Assembly: GCA_963989385.1 (NCBI GenBank) | Contig: OZ022501.1 | Span: 87,900,979-87,964,978, forward strand | DNA from: Ctena decussata | Taxonomy: Eukaryota > Mollusca > Bivalvia > Lucinida > Lucinidae | Reading direction: 5' to 3' | Length of the DNA stretch: 64,000 bases | Shown here: positions 12,601 to 64,000 of the stretch, piece by piece | Position numbering within the stretch: the first letter of the stretch is position 1 | Layout: every line of letters starts with the position of its first letter | Notes under the pieces: generated by a model | Database searches by the model: none | What the model was told of the DNA's origin: nothing | Seen by the model: only the letters and a program-made list of their open reading frames with translations | Made by a program: the position numbers and the translations under genes

Positions 12601-15600
12601 GTGAAATCGTCAACATTGTTTGACGTAAATTAGTATGGATATAAATTCCATATTTTTTTTCTCAAAATTGGCTCAGTGAAATTCCTCAAAATGTTCATAT
12701 CATATGCTCCTTATATGTGTCTTTACACATGCGAAGGATTGAATCATTCAAAACTCCCTCTCACTTATAAATTTAGGATGAAATCGTCAACATTCGTTCA
12801 TTTCATTTCCTATGGAAGAAAACTTTTAATATTTTTTTTTCAAATTGGCTCAGTGAAATTCCTTAAAATGTTCATATAATATGCTCAATATATGTGTCTT
12901 TATGCATGCAAAAGATTGTATCATTCAAAACTCCCTCTCACTTATAAATTTAGGGTGAAATCGTCAACATTCGTTCATTTTATTTCATATGGAAGAAAAT
13001 ATTTAATCTTTTTTTTCAAAATTGGCTCAGTGAAATTCCTTAAAATGTTCATATCATATGCTCCATATATGTGTCTTTATGCATGCAAAAGATTGTATCA
13101 TTCAAAACTCCCTCTCACTTATAAAGTTACGGTGACATCGTCAACATTGTTTGACGTAAATTAATATGGAAGAAAATTTCATATTTTTTTTCTCAAAATT
13201 GGCTCAGTGAAATTCCTTAAAAAATTCATATCATATGCTCCATATATATGTCTTTATGCTACCAAAAGATTGTATCATTCAAAACTCCCTCTCACTTATA
13301 AAGTTACGGTGAAGTCGTCAACATTGTTTGACTTAAATTAGTATGGATGAAAATTACATATTTTTTTTTCTCAAAATTGGCTCAGTGAAATTCCTCAAAA
13401 TGTTCATATCATATGCTTCTTATATGTGTCTTTATACATGCGAAAGATTGTATCATTCATAACTCCCTCTCACATATAAATTCAGGATGAAATCGACAAC
13501 ATTCGTTCATTTCATTTCCTATGGAAGAAAACTTTTAATATTTTTTTTCAAAAATTGGCTCAGTGAAATTCCTTAAAATGTTCATATAATATGCTCCATA
13601 TATGTGTCTTTATGCATGCAAAAGATTGTATCATTCAAAACTACCTATCACTTATAATTTTAGGTTGAAATCGTCAACATTCCTTCATTTCATTTCATAT
13701 GGTAGAAAATATTTAATTTTTTTTTTCAAAATTGGCTCAGTGAAATTCATTAAAATGTTCATATCATATGCTCCATAAAGTTACGGTGAAATCGTCAACA
13801 TTGTTTGACTTAAATTAGTATGGATGAAAATAACATATTTTTTTCTCAAAATTGGCTCAGTGAAATTCCTTAAAATGTTCATATCATATGCTTCATATAT
13901 GTGTCTTTATGCATGCAAAAGATTGTATCATTCAAAACTCCCTCTCACTTATAAAGTAACGGTGACATCGTCAACATTGTTTGACGTAAATTAATATAGA
14001 AGAAACATTCATATTTTTTTCTCAAAATTGGCTCAGTGAAATTCCTTAAAATGTTCATATCATATGCTCCATATATATGTCTTTATGCATGCAAAAGATT
14101 GTATCATTCAAAACTCCCTCTCATATATAAAGTTACGGTGAAATCGTCAACATTGTTTGACTAAATTAATATTGAAGAAAATTTCATATTTTTTTCTCAA
14201 GATTGGCTCAGTGAAATTCCTTTATAAATTCATATCATATGCTCCATATATATGTCTTTAGGCTTGCAAAAGATTGTATCATTCAAAACTCCCTCTCGTT
14301 TATAAAGTTACGGTGAAGTCGTCAACATTGTTTGATTTAAATTAGTATGGATGAAAATTACATAATTTTTTCTCAAAATTGGCTCAGTGAAATTCCTCAA
14401 AATGTTCATATCATATGCTCCTTATATGTGTCTTTACACATGCGAAAGATTGAATCATTCAAAACTCCCTCTCACTTATAAATTTAGGATGAAATCGTCA
14501 ACATTCGTTCATTTCATTTCCTATTGAAGAAAAGTTTTAATATTTTTCTTTCAAAATTGGCTCAGTGAAATTCCTTAAAATGTTCATGTAATATGCTCAG
14601 TATATGTGTCTTAATGCATGCAAAAGATTGTATCATTCAAAACTACCTCTCACTTATAATTTTAGGGTGAAATCGTCAACATTCGTTCATTTCATTTCAT
14701 ATTGAAGAAAACATTTAATTTTTTTTTTTCAAAATTGGCTCAGGGTAATTCCTTAAAATGTTCATATTATATGCTCCATATATGTGTCTTTATGCATGCA
14801 AAAGATTGTATCATTCAAAACTCCCTCTCACTTATAAAGTTACGGTGACATCGTCAACATTGTTTGACGTAAATTAATATAGAAGAAACATTCATATTTT
14901 TTTTTCTCAAAATTGGCTCAGTGAAATTCCTTAAAATGTTCATATCGTATGCTCCATATATATGTCTTTATGCATGCAAAAGATTGTATCATTCAAAACT
15001 CCCTCTCATATATAAAGTTACGGTGAAATCGTCAACATTGTTTGACGTAAATAAATTGAAGAAAATTTCATATTTTTTTTTCTCGAAATTGGCTCAGTGA
15101 AATTCCTTAAAATCTTCATATCGTATGCTCTATATATATGTCTTTATGCATGCAAAAGATTGTATCATTCAAACTCCCTGTCATATATAAAGTTACGGTG
15201 AAATCGGCAACATTGTTTGACGTAAATTAATATTGAAGAAAATTTCATATTTTTTTATCAAGATTGGCTCAGTGAAATTCCTTAAAAAATTCATATCATA
15301 TGCTCCATGTATATAACTTTAGGCTTGCAAAAGATTGTATCCTTCAAAACTTCCTCTCACTTATAAAGTTACGGTGAAATCGTCAACATTCGTTCATTTC
15401 ATTTCCTATGGAGGAAAAGTTTTAATATTTTTTTTCAAAATTGGCTCTGTGAAATTCCTTAAAATGTTCATATCATTTGCTCAATATATGTGTCTTTATG
15501 CATGCAAAAGATTGTATCATTCAAAACTCCCTCTCACTTATAATTTTAGGGTGAAATCGTCAATGTTCGTTCATTTCATTTCATATGGAAAAAAATATTT

Positions 15601-18600
15601 TTTTTTTCAAAATTGGCTCAGTGAAATTCCTTTAAATGTTCATATCATATGCTCCATATATGTGTCTTTATGCATGCAAAAGATTGTATCATTCAAAACT
15701 CCCTCTCACTTATAAAGTTACGGTGAAATCGTCAACATTGTTTGACTTAAATTAGTATGGATGAAAATTACATTTTTTTTTTCTCAAAATTGGCTCAGTG
15801 AAATCTCTCAAAATGTTCATATCATATGCTCCTTATATGTGTCTTTACACATGCAAAAGATTGAATCATTCAAAACTCCCTCTCACCTATATATTTAGGA
15901 TGAAATCGTCAACATTCGTTCATTTCATTTCCTATGGAAGAAAAATTTTAATATTTTTCTTTCAAAATTGGCTCAGTGAAATTCCTTAAAATGTTCATAT
16001 AATATGTTCAGTATAAGTGTCTTTATGCATACAAAAGATTGTATCATTCAAAACTACCTCTCACTTATAATTTTAGGGTTTAATCGTCAACATTCGTACA
16101 TTTCATTTCATATGGAAGAAAATATTTAATTTTTTTTTGTCAAAATTGGCTCAGTGAAATTCCTTAAAATGTTCATATCATATGCTCCATATATGTGTCT
16201 TTATGCATGCAAAAGATTGTATCATTCAAAACTCCCTCTCACTTATAAAGTTACGGTGACATCGTCAACATTGTTTGACGTAAATTAATATGGAAGAAAA
16301 TTTCATATTTTTTTTCTCAAAATTGGCTCAGTGAAATCTCTTAAAATGTTCATATCGTATGCTCCATATATATGTCTTTATGCATGCAAAAGATTCTATC
16401 ATTCAAAACTCCCTCTCATATATAAAGTTACGGTGAAATCGTCAACATTGTTTGACGTGAATTAATATTGAAAAAAATTTCATATTTTTTTCTCTCAAAA
16501 TTGCCTCAGTGAAAGTCCTTAAAAAATTCATATCATATGATCCATATGTATGTCTTTATGCTTGCAAAAGATTGTATCCTTCAAAACTTCCTCTCACTTA
16601 TAAAGTTACGGTGAAATCGTCAACATTGTTTGACTTAAATTAGTATGGATGAAAATTACATATTTATTTTCTCAAAATTGGCTCAGTGAAATTCCTCAAA
16701 ATAGTCATATCATATGCTCCTTATATGTGTCTTTATACATGCGAAAGATTGTATCATTCAAAACTCCCTGTCACTTATAAATTTCGGATGAAATCGTCAA
16801 CATTCGTCCATTTCATTTCCTATGGAAGAAAACTTTTAATATTTTTTTTTCAAAATTGGCTCAGTGAAATTCCTTAAAATGTTCATATCATATGCTCAAT
16901 ATATGTGTCTTTATGCATGCAAAAGATTGTATCATTCAAAACTACCTCTCACTTATAATTTTAGGGTGAAATCGTCAATATTCGTTCATTTCATTTCATA
17001 TGGAATAAAATATTTAATTTTTTTTTTCAAAATTGGCTCAGTGAAATTCCTTAAAATGTTCATATCATATGCTCCATATATGTGTCTTTAAGCATGCAAA
17101 AGATTCTATCATTAAAAACTCTCTCTCACTTATAAAGTTACGGTGACATCGTCAACATTGTTTGACATAAATTAATATGGAAGAAAATTTCATATTTTTT
17201 TTTTCTCAAAATTGGCTCAGTGAAATTCCTTAAAATATTCATATCGTATGCTCCATATATATGTCTTTATGCATGCAAAAGATTGTATCATTCAAAACTC
17301 CCTCTCATATATAAAGTTACGGTGAAATCATCAACATTGTTTGACGTGAATTGATATTGAAGAAAATTTCATATTTTTTCTCTCCAAATTGCCTCAGTGA
17401 AATTCCTTAAAAAGTTCATATCATATGCTCCATATATATGTCTTTATGCTTGCAAAAGATTGTATCAATCAAAATTTCCTATCACTTATAAAGTTACGGT
17501 GAAATCGTCAACATTGTTTGACTTAAATTAGTATAGATGAAAATTACATATTTTTTTTCCTCAAAATTGACTCAGTGAAATTCCTCAAAATGTTCATATC
17601 ATATGCTCCTTATATGTGTCTTTATACATGCGAAAGATTGTATCATTCAAAACTCCCTGTCACTTATAAATTAAGGATGAAATCGTCAACATTCGTTCAT
17701 TTCATTTTCTGTGGAAGAAAACTTTTAATTTTTTTTTTCAAAATTGGCTAAGTGAAATTCCTCAAAATGTTCATATGATATGCTCAATATATGTGTCTTT
17801 ATGCATGCAAAAGATTGTATCATTCAAAACTACCTCTCCTCACTTATAATTTCACGACGAAATCGTCAACATTCGTTCATTTCATTTCATATGGAAAAAA
17901 ATTTAATTTTTTTTTTCAAAATTGGCTCAGTGAAATTCTGAAAATGTTCATATCATATTCTCCATATATGTGTCTTTGTGCATGCAAAAGATTGTATCAT
18001 TCAAAACTCCCCCTCACTTATAAAGTTACGGTGACATCGTAAACATTGTTTGACGTAAATTAATATGGAAGAAAATTTCATATTTTTTTCTCCTCAAAAT
18101 TGCATCAGTGAAATTCCTTAAAATGTTCATATCGTATGCTCCATATATATGTCTTTATGCATGCAAAAGATTGTATCATTCAAAACTCCCTCTCATATAT
18201 AAAGTTACGGTGAAATCGTCAACATTGTTTGACGTAAATTATTATTGAAGAAAATTTCATATTTTTTTCCACAAAATTGGCTCAGTGAAATTCCTTAAAA
18301 AATTCATATCATATGCTCCATATATATGTCTTTATGCTTGCAAAAGGTTTTATCCTTCAAAACTTCCTCTCACTTATAAAGTTACAGCGAAATGTCAACA
18401 TTGTTTGACTTAAATTAGTATGGATGAAAATTACCTATTTTTTTTTTCCCAAAATTTGCTTAGTGAAATTCCTCAAAATGTCCATATCATATGCTCCTTA
18501 TATGTGTCTTTATACATGCGAAAGATTGTATCATTCAAAACTCCCTCTCACTTATATGTTTAGGATGAAATCGTCAACATTCGTTCATTTCATTTCCTAT

Positions 18601-21000
18601 GGAAGAAAACTTTTAATATTTTTTTTCCAAATTGGCTCAGTGAAATTCCTTAAAATGTTCATATGATATGCTCAATATATGTGTCTTTATGCATGCAAAA
18701 GATTGTATCATTCAAAACTACCTCTCACTTATAATTTTAGGGTGAAATCGTCAATATTCGTTCATTTCATTTCATATAGAAGAAAATATTTAATTTTTTT
18801 TTTCAAAATTGGCTCAGTGAAATTCCTTAAAATGTTCATATAATATGCTCCATATATGTGTCTTTATGCATGCAAAAGATTGTATCATTCAAAACTCCCT
18901 CTCGCTTATTAAATTACGGTGGAATCGCCAACATTGTTTGACGTAAATTAATATGGGAGGAAACTTTTAATATTTTTTTTCTCAAAATTTACTCAGTGAA
19001 ATTCCTTTAAATGTTCATATAATATGGTCCCTATATGTGTCTTTACGCATGCAAAAGAATGTATCATTCAAAACTCCCTGGCACTTATAAAGTGACGGTG
19101 AAATCGTCAACATTGTTTCACGTAAATGAATATGGAAGAAAATTTCATTTTTCTTTTTATCAAAATTGGCTCAGTGAAATTCCTTTAAATGTTCATATCA
19201 TATGTTCCGTATATGTTTCTTTATGCATGCAAAAGATTGTATCATTCAAAACTCCTCCTCACTTATAAAGTTACGTTGAAATCATTATTTCCTTTCATTT
19301 CATACTGGAGAAAACTTTATATTTTTTTTTCAAAATTGGCTCAGTGAAATTCCTTAAGAAGTTCATATAATATGCTACATATATATGTATTTATGCATGC
19401 AAAGGATTGTATCATTCAAAACTCCGTCTCACTAATAAAATAACGTTGATATCGTCATCTTTGTTTGACGTAAATTAATAAGGAAGATAAAAAAATCACT
19501 TTTTTTTTTTCAAAATTGGCTCAGTGAAATTCTTTAAGATTTTCATATCATATGCTCCGTATATGCGTCTTTACGCATGCAAAAGATTGTATCATTCAAA
19601 ACTCCCTCTCACTTTAAAAGTTACGGTGAAATCGACAACATTGTTTGCCGTATATTAATATGGGAGAAAACTTTTAATATTTTCTTTTCAAAATAGGCTC
19701 AGTGAAATTCCTTAAAATGTTCATATCATATGCTCCGTATATGTGTCTTTATGCATGCAAAAGATTGTAGTATTCAAAACTCCTCCTGACTTATAAAGTT
19801 ACGGTGAAATCGTCAGTATTGTTTGACGTAAATTAATAAGGAAGAAAAATTAATGTTTTTTTTTTTTTTTTTTTTTTTTGCAAAATTGACTCAGTGAAAT
19901 TCCTTAAGATTTTCATATCATATGCTCCGTATATGCGTCTTCAGGCATGCAAAAGATTGTATCATTCAAAACTCACTCTCACTTAAATAGTTACGGTGAA
20001 ATCGTCAACATTGTTTGACGTAAATCAATATGGGAGAAAATTTTTAATATTTTTTTTTTCAAAATTGGCTCAGTGAAATTCCTTAAGATTTCCATATCAT
20101 ATGCTCCGTATATGCATCTTCACGCATGCAAAAGATTGTATCATTCAAAACTCCCCCTCACTTAAAAAGTAACGGTGAAATCGACAACATTGTTTGACGT
20201 AAATTAATATGGAAGAAAATTTCATATTTTTTTTTTCAAAATTGGCTCAGTGAAATTCCTTAAAATGTTCATATCATATGCTCCGTATATGTGTCTTAGC
20301 GCACACTAAAGATTGTTTCATTTAAAACTCCCTCTTACTTATAAAGTTACGGTGAAATCGTCAACATTGCTTCACGTAAATTAATATGCAAGAAAATTTC
20401 ATTTTTCTTTTTATCAAAATTGGCTCAGTGAAATTCCTTAAAATGTTCATATCATATGCTCCGTATATGCGTTTTCACGCATGCAAAAGATTGTATCATT
20501 CAAAACTCCCCTCACTTATAAAATTACTGTGAAATCGTCAACATTCTTTCACTTCATTTCATATGGGAGAAAACTTTTAATGTTTTTCTTCAAAATTGGC
20601 TCAGTGAAATTCCTTAAGATTTTCATATTGCATGCTCCGTATATGTGTCTTTACGCATGCAAAAGATTGTGTCATTCAAAACTCACCCTCACTTATAAAT
20701 TACGGTGAAATCGTCAACATTGTTTCGCTTCATTTCATATGGGAGACAATTTTTAATATTTTTTTCAAAATTGGCTCAGTGAAATTCCTTAAAATGTTCA
20801 TATAGTATGCTCCATAATTGTGTTTTCATGCATGCAAAAGAATGTATCATTCAAAACTCCCTCTCACTTTTAAAGTTAGGGTGAAATCGTCAACATTATT
20901 TCACTTCATTTCATATGGAAGAAAACTTATTACTTAAATATTTTTTTTTCAAAATTGGCTCAGTGAAATTACTTCATATGTTCATATTATATCCTCCGTA
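3629..21000. repeat. Tandem satellite array, monomer about 177 bp
   Basis: About 17.4 kb, roughly 98 monomers. Each carries 'ttggctcagtgaaattcc', 'tgcatgcaaaagattgtatc' and 'ttacggtgaaatcgtcaac', spaced about 175-178 bp. At least two monomer types alternate, one ending 'gtttgacgtaaattaatatgg', the other 'cgttcatttcatttcatatgg'. Left-edge monomers (3.6-5.8 kb) and right-edge monomers (18.9-21.0 kb) are more diverged than the core, which is typical of satellite borders. Longer blocks are duplicated inside the array. Because 177 is divisible by three, weak open frames run through neighbouring monomers, but these are not genes. Confidence 0.97.
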
Positions 21001-21002
21001 TT

Positions 21003-21240
21003 GAGCCGCGACACGACAAAACCTACAATGTGGTCATACGCACTGCGCAGACTCAGATCAGTCTAGGTTTCCGCCAAGTTTGACCAGACCCTTTGTTAAG
21101 TGCTCAAAGGGTAGCTAAGGGTCTAAGTTACCTTCATGCGGACAGCGAAGACTCTGATCAGACTGGGCGGATGCCCAGGCTGATCTGAGTCTGCGCTGAG
21201 CGCACAACCACATTGTTGGTTTTCTCTTGTCGCGGCTCAT
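21003..21240. mobile_element. TIR element, 'GAGCCGCGAC' family, copy 1
   Basis: About 238 bp with ends 'tgagccgcgacacgacaaaa' and 'ttctcttgtcgcggctca', inserted at the right border of the satellite. The interior has inverted 'cagactcagatcag' and 'ctgatctgagtctg' blocks. Two further copies are at about 39928-40159 and 60370-60608. Non-coding. Confidence 0.85.
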
Positions 21241-22068
21241 GTGTGTCTTTGTGCATACAAAAAAATTGTATCTACTAGCTACTGCTAATTGGATCTGCAT
21301 AGATACAAATTAAACCGGACAGACGGACAGTTACACAGATACATACCTAGATGGACACAGCAGTATTTCCATAAAGTGCACGGGTACTGTTCCATGTTTT
21401 TCGCCACCATTTTTTCAAAGGGAGACAACTTCCGTTACTTCCTGTTTGCTTCTTAGGACCACGAAAACCCTTCCAAAAGGGTAACAACGATACATCCTAT
21501 ACATTTTGCTGCTGATTTTATATACTTGCATGTATATGCAAACAAAATCAGACGGACAGACAGACATACACATACGGACAGATAAAAGATCGCATCGATG
21601 TAAAACAACGACAGCCTGTTATAGTATTATAGTAATTGCACCAATATGTTCCTCCAAATGCCTTAGTTAACTTACACACCTGCTTTGCTATCACTGTAAA
21701 GACAAAAGACTAAAAGGACAGGATACCTCCAGGACAGGCAGACGCAAGGACGGACAAAATAATGAAGGAACGCATGGACAGGCACAACAAAACAAAAGTA
21801 TAATCTCCATGAAGTTTTTGGCGCGATGCTTGATAGAATTCGAAGTGAACAGATATACCCTTTTCATATGCGAAAGCAAATACATGCGAACAGACAGACG
21901 GACAAACAACCTGACTGAGTAGAGATGTACTCAGACAGACAACTACAGACTAGAGAAAAGATTAATATTCCTAGAGTATTTAATGTCGCAACGTAAAAGT
22001 ACCGATATCTATATGGGTTATTAGAATCGGGAAAAGGGAATAGGGAATAAGTAACCAACTTGACGCTT
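21241..22068. other. 3' flank of the ADAMTS exon 18 stop
   Basis: About 830 bp between the stop codon and the TIR element, with several gacagacgg-type short repeats. No further spacer-domain exon is recognisable on the minus strand, and no convincing polyadenylation signal was identified by eye. Confidence 0.5.
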
Positions 22069-62378
<40,310 letters not shown>

Positions 62379-64000
62379 TTTGCTGCACGTGGAAAACGAC
62401 GTGCAAAACCAGCATGTACATACAGTGCCGCCAGTCAAGCGTTTCACTTCAGCAGTTTTACTATAACATATTGATCCTCGTTGAGTAAAGATAAATCGTG
62501 CAGAATTTCAGACCTGAGCAGTGAAAATAAGCAAATTACGAGAGATGATAAACAAAATAAGTGGACTTTTGCTGTAGAAATTTTATTACTTATAGTAAAC
62601 CCGTTAGATTTGCACTAAATAAAGATTCATCTTTCATTTATCCAGTGATGTATTTAATTTACCGGTCTAACTTCGGGAACTTGTCTATATGGGTCGTCAT
62701 AGTAACCTTATGACGGTTCTGCGGAGCACGGTAAAAATTTGCCTTATTATAGGTCTTCTACAAATTTTAAAAACTGTTTACACTTTCTAGTTCAGTGGTG
62801 GTAAGGTTTATTCACTGAATAAGGGTTGTCACACCTGTCTGATTTAGCATGCTATGCATGTGCAGTCAATGCACTGTTCAAAATCTCTTACCTGGCTAAT
62901 TGTGCGTAGATACATGCTTAGAAGCCATGCATCCTATGACTCCTTAAAAAGGCCAAATTCTGAACTCCGTGATTCGAATGCTAATACTCTACTGTTGAAA
63001 TATTTGAACTGGTTTCTTAACTCAAACTAGCTATTTGTGGAAACTGGACTTAAAAACAGCTATTCAGTACATATGCAATACTGAAGGTCTTGAGAAACAG
63101 TTTTCAAACTATTTATAAGAACTTGTTGACTGGCTTTCGCCATGGCAGTTTAGGCTTTGCAGAGCTGATGCTTATTAATATATCTCTTTGCATAGACATC
63201 ATTGGATTCTGATATCTTTCCCTCTTCATCTTATTCATTTTACTGTTCACCATGCACATGCATATACTTGGATTTTTACTTTAAGTGATATAAAAACACA
63301 GGTGTGAATGTGGTCTTCCAAGCAAATAAAGTTCCAAAATGATCTGTAAAACTTGCACCACCTCACTAAATATTGGGACAGGAATGTCTGGGCAACACTG
63401 TAGACCAACATCAGACTGTTCAGGGACTGCAATAGTATTTCCCATTCTGCCAGCACCTTTGTGCCAAATTGATGATAGTCAAATAAGTGAAGCTTCTGGT
63501 AAAATCAACTCAATTTAGGTTTACAATGGCATCTGCTGCAGAAATGGCTTCTGTCAATATTAAAACTGCTATGATAAGGTATGATATCATAAGCAGTCAG
63601 CTGTAGCAGAATAGCTTTAAATTGTGCTAAAATGGGCAGTCAACCTTAGCAAAAAGTGGACTTGTCGGTTCCGCATCAGACCTGTTCTTAAAATTTGTAT
63701 AAGAGCTATAATACAATTTTTTCTTTTCATCTTTTGGCTATTTCTAATATTGGCAATAGAGTAAAATTTTTGACAATTGGTATGCTATTTTGTTATGGTT
63801 TCCGCCTTTCACTGTGAGCGAATAATGGCCGTCAACAACTGTTATGCTTGCATAAGCAGCGTAAGATATGGTTTGTGGGTCATACAAGGGCAGCAAATTG
63901 ACGTCAAACATTATACCGTGTGTTTAGTGCAAGCTCCAGATTTTGTATACAGTTGTAACAAAAATGAGGGCAGAATCAAGGAACGGTTTTAAATGATCAA
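62379..64000. other. 5' flank of the ADAMTS gene: no gene recognised
   Basis: AT-rich, about 1.6 kb. 'gcagaatttcagacctgag' occurs both here (about 62500) and inside intron 1 (about 62208), a short duplication. No TATA box or initiator could be placed, although the promoter is expected in this stretch. A tRNA B-box-like GGTTTGATTCC on the minus strand near 62170 suggests an old SINE just inside intron 1. Confidence 0.4.

Noticed and set aside
7394..20708. Many 60-126 codon open frames on the plus strand with similar peptides (for example FLKMFISYAPYMCLYACK)
   Set aside because: They are translations of the satellite monomer. 177 bp is divisible by three, so a frame can run through neighbouring units. 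They lack independent starts, splice signals or any family similarity.
3629..21000. CRISPR-like periodic repeats
   Set aside because: The entire 177-bp unit repeats without unique spacers and the genome is eukaryotic, so it is a satellite.

Overview
The window looks like AT-rich nuclear DNA from a marine invertebrate, most likely a bivalve mollusc. The evidence is long GT-AG introns, many miniature inverted-repeat (foldback) elements, tRNA-type SINE remains, a decayed LINE, and dispersed repeats of a kind I associate with bivalve genomes. The species is an inference; no marker gene fixes it. No rRNA gene, functional tRNA gene, CRISPR array or prokaryotic operon was seen.

One host gene is supported. 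It lies on the minus strand from 62378 down to 22069 and has 18 exons. All 17 introns are GT-AG and every exon joins in phase, giving 2,496 nt of CDS (831 aa plus stop). The product is a secreted ADAMTS metalloprotease closest to the ADAMTS6/ADAMTS10 branch: signal peptide, propeptide with cysteine switch and an RRKR furin site, reprolysin domain with an intact zinc site (HEIGHNFGMQHD), disintegrin-like domain, central thrombospondin type 1 repeat, cysteine-rich domain and the start of the spacer. It ends at an in-frame TAG directly after WTID, where family members normally have Trp. Most of the spacer and all C-terminal TSP1/PLAC modules are therefore missing from this window.

Layout by region. 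1-1960: direct and inverted copies of a GATACGGAT-rich unit, one copy carrying a GC-richer insert. About 2011-3415: a 1.4 kb foldback element. 3.6-21.0 kb: a tandem satellite of about 177 bp monomers, diverged at both edges and containing higher-order duplications. 21.0-22.07 kb: a TIR element and the 3' flank of the gene. 22.07-62.38 kb: the ADAMTS gene, its introns filled with transposable elements. These include a 3.59 kb LTR element with identical LTRs nested in a DNA transposon (intron 16), foldback MITEs of several families, a 1.8 kb composite repeat (intron 12), a mariner-like MITE (intron 3), a TTAA-bounded TIR element, a SINE and an RT pseudogene (intron 1). 62.4-64 kb: 5' flank with no recognised gene.

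The most notable points are the spacer-truncating stop about 1 kb from a large satellite array, the satellite's higher-order structure, the nested insertion with identical LTRs, and several elements lying within about 10-30 nt of ADAMTS splice sites. No wholly new biological system was identified with confidence.
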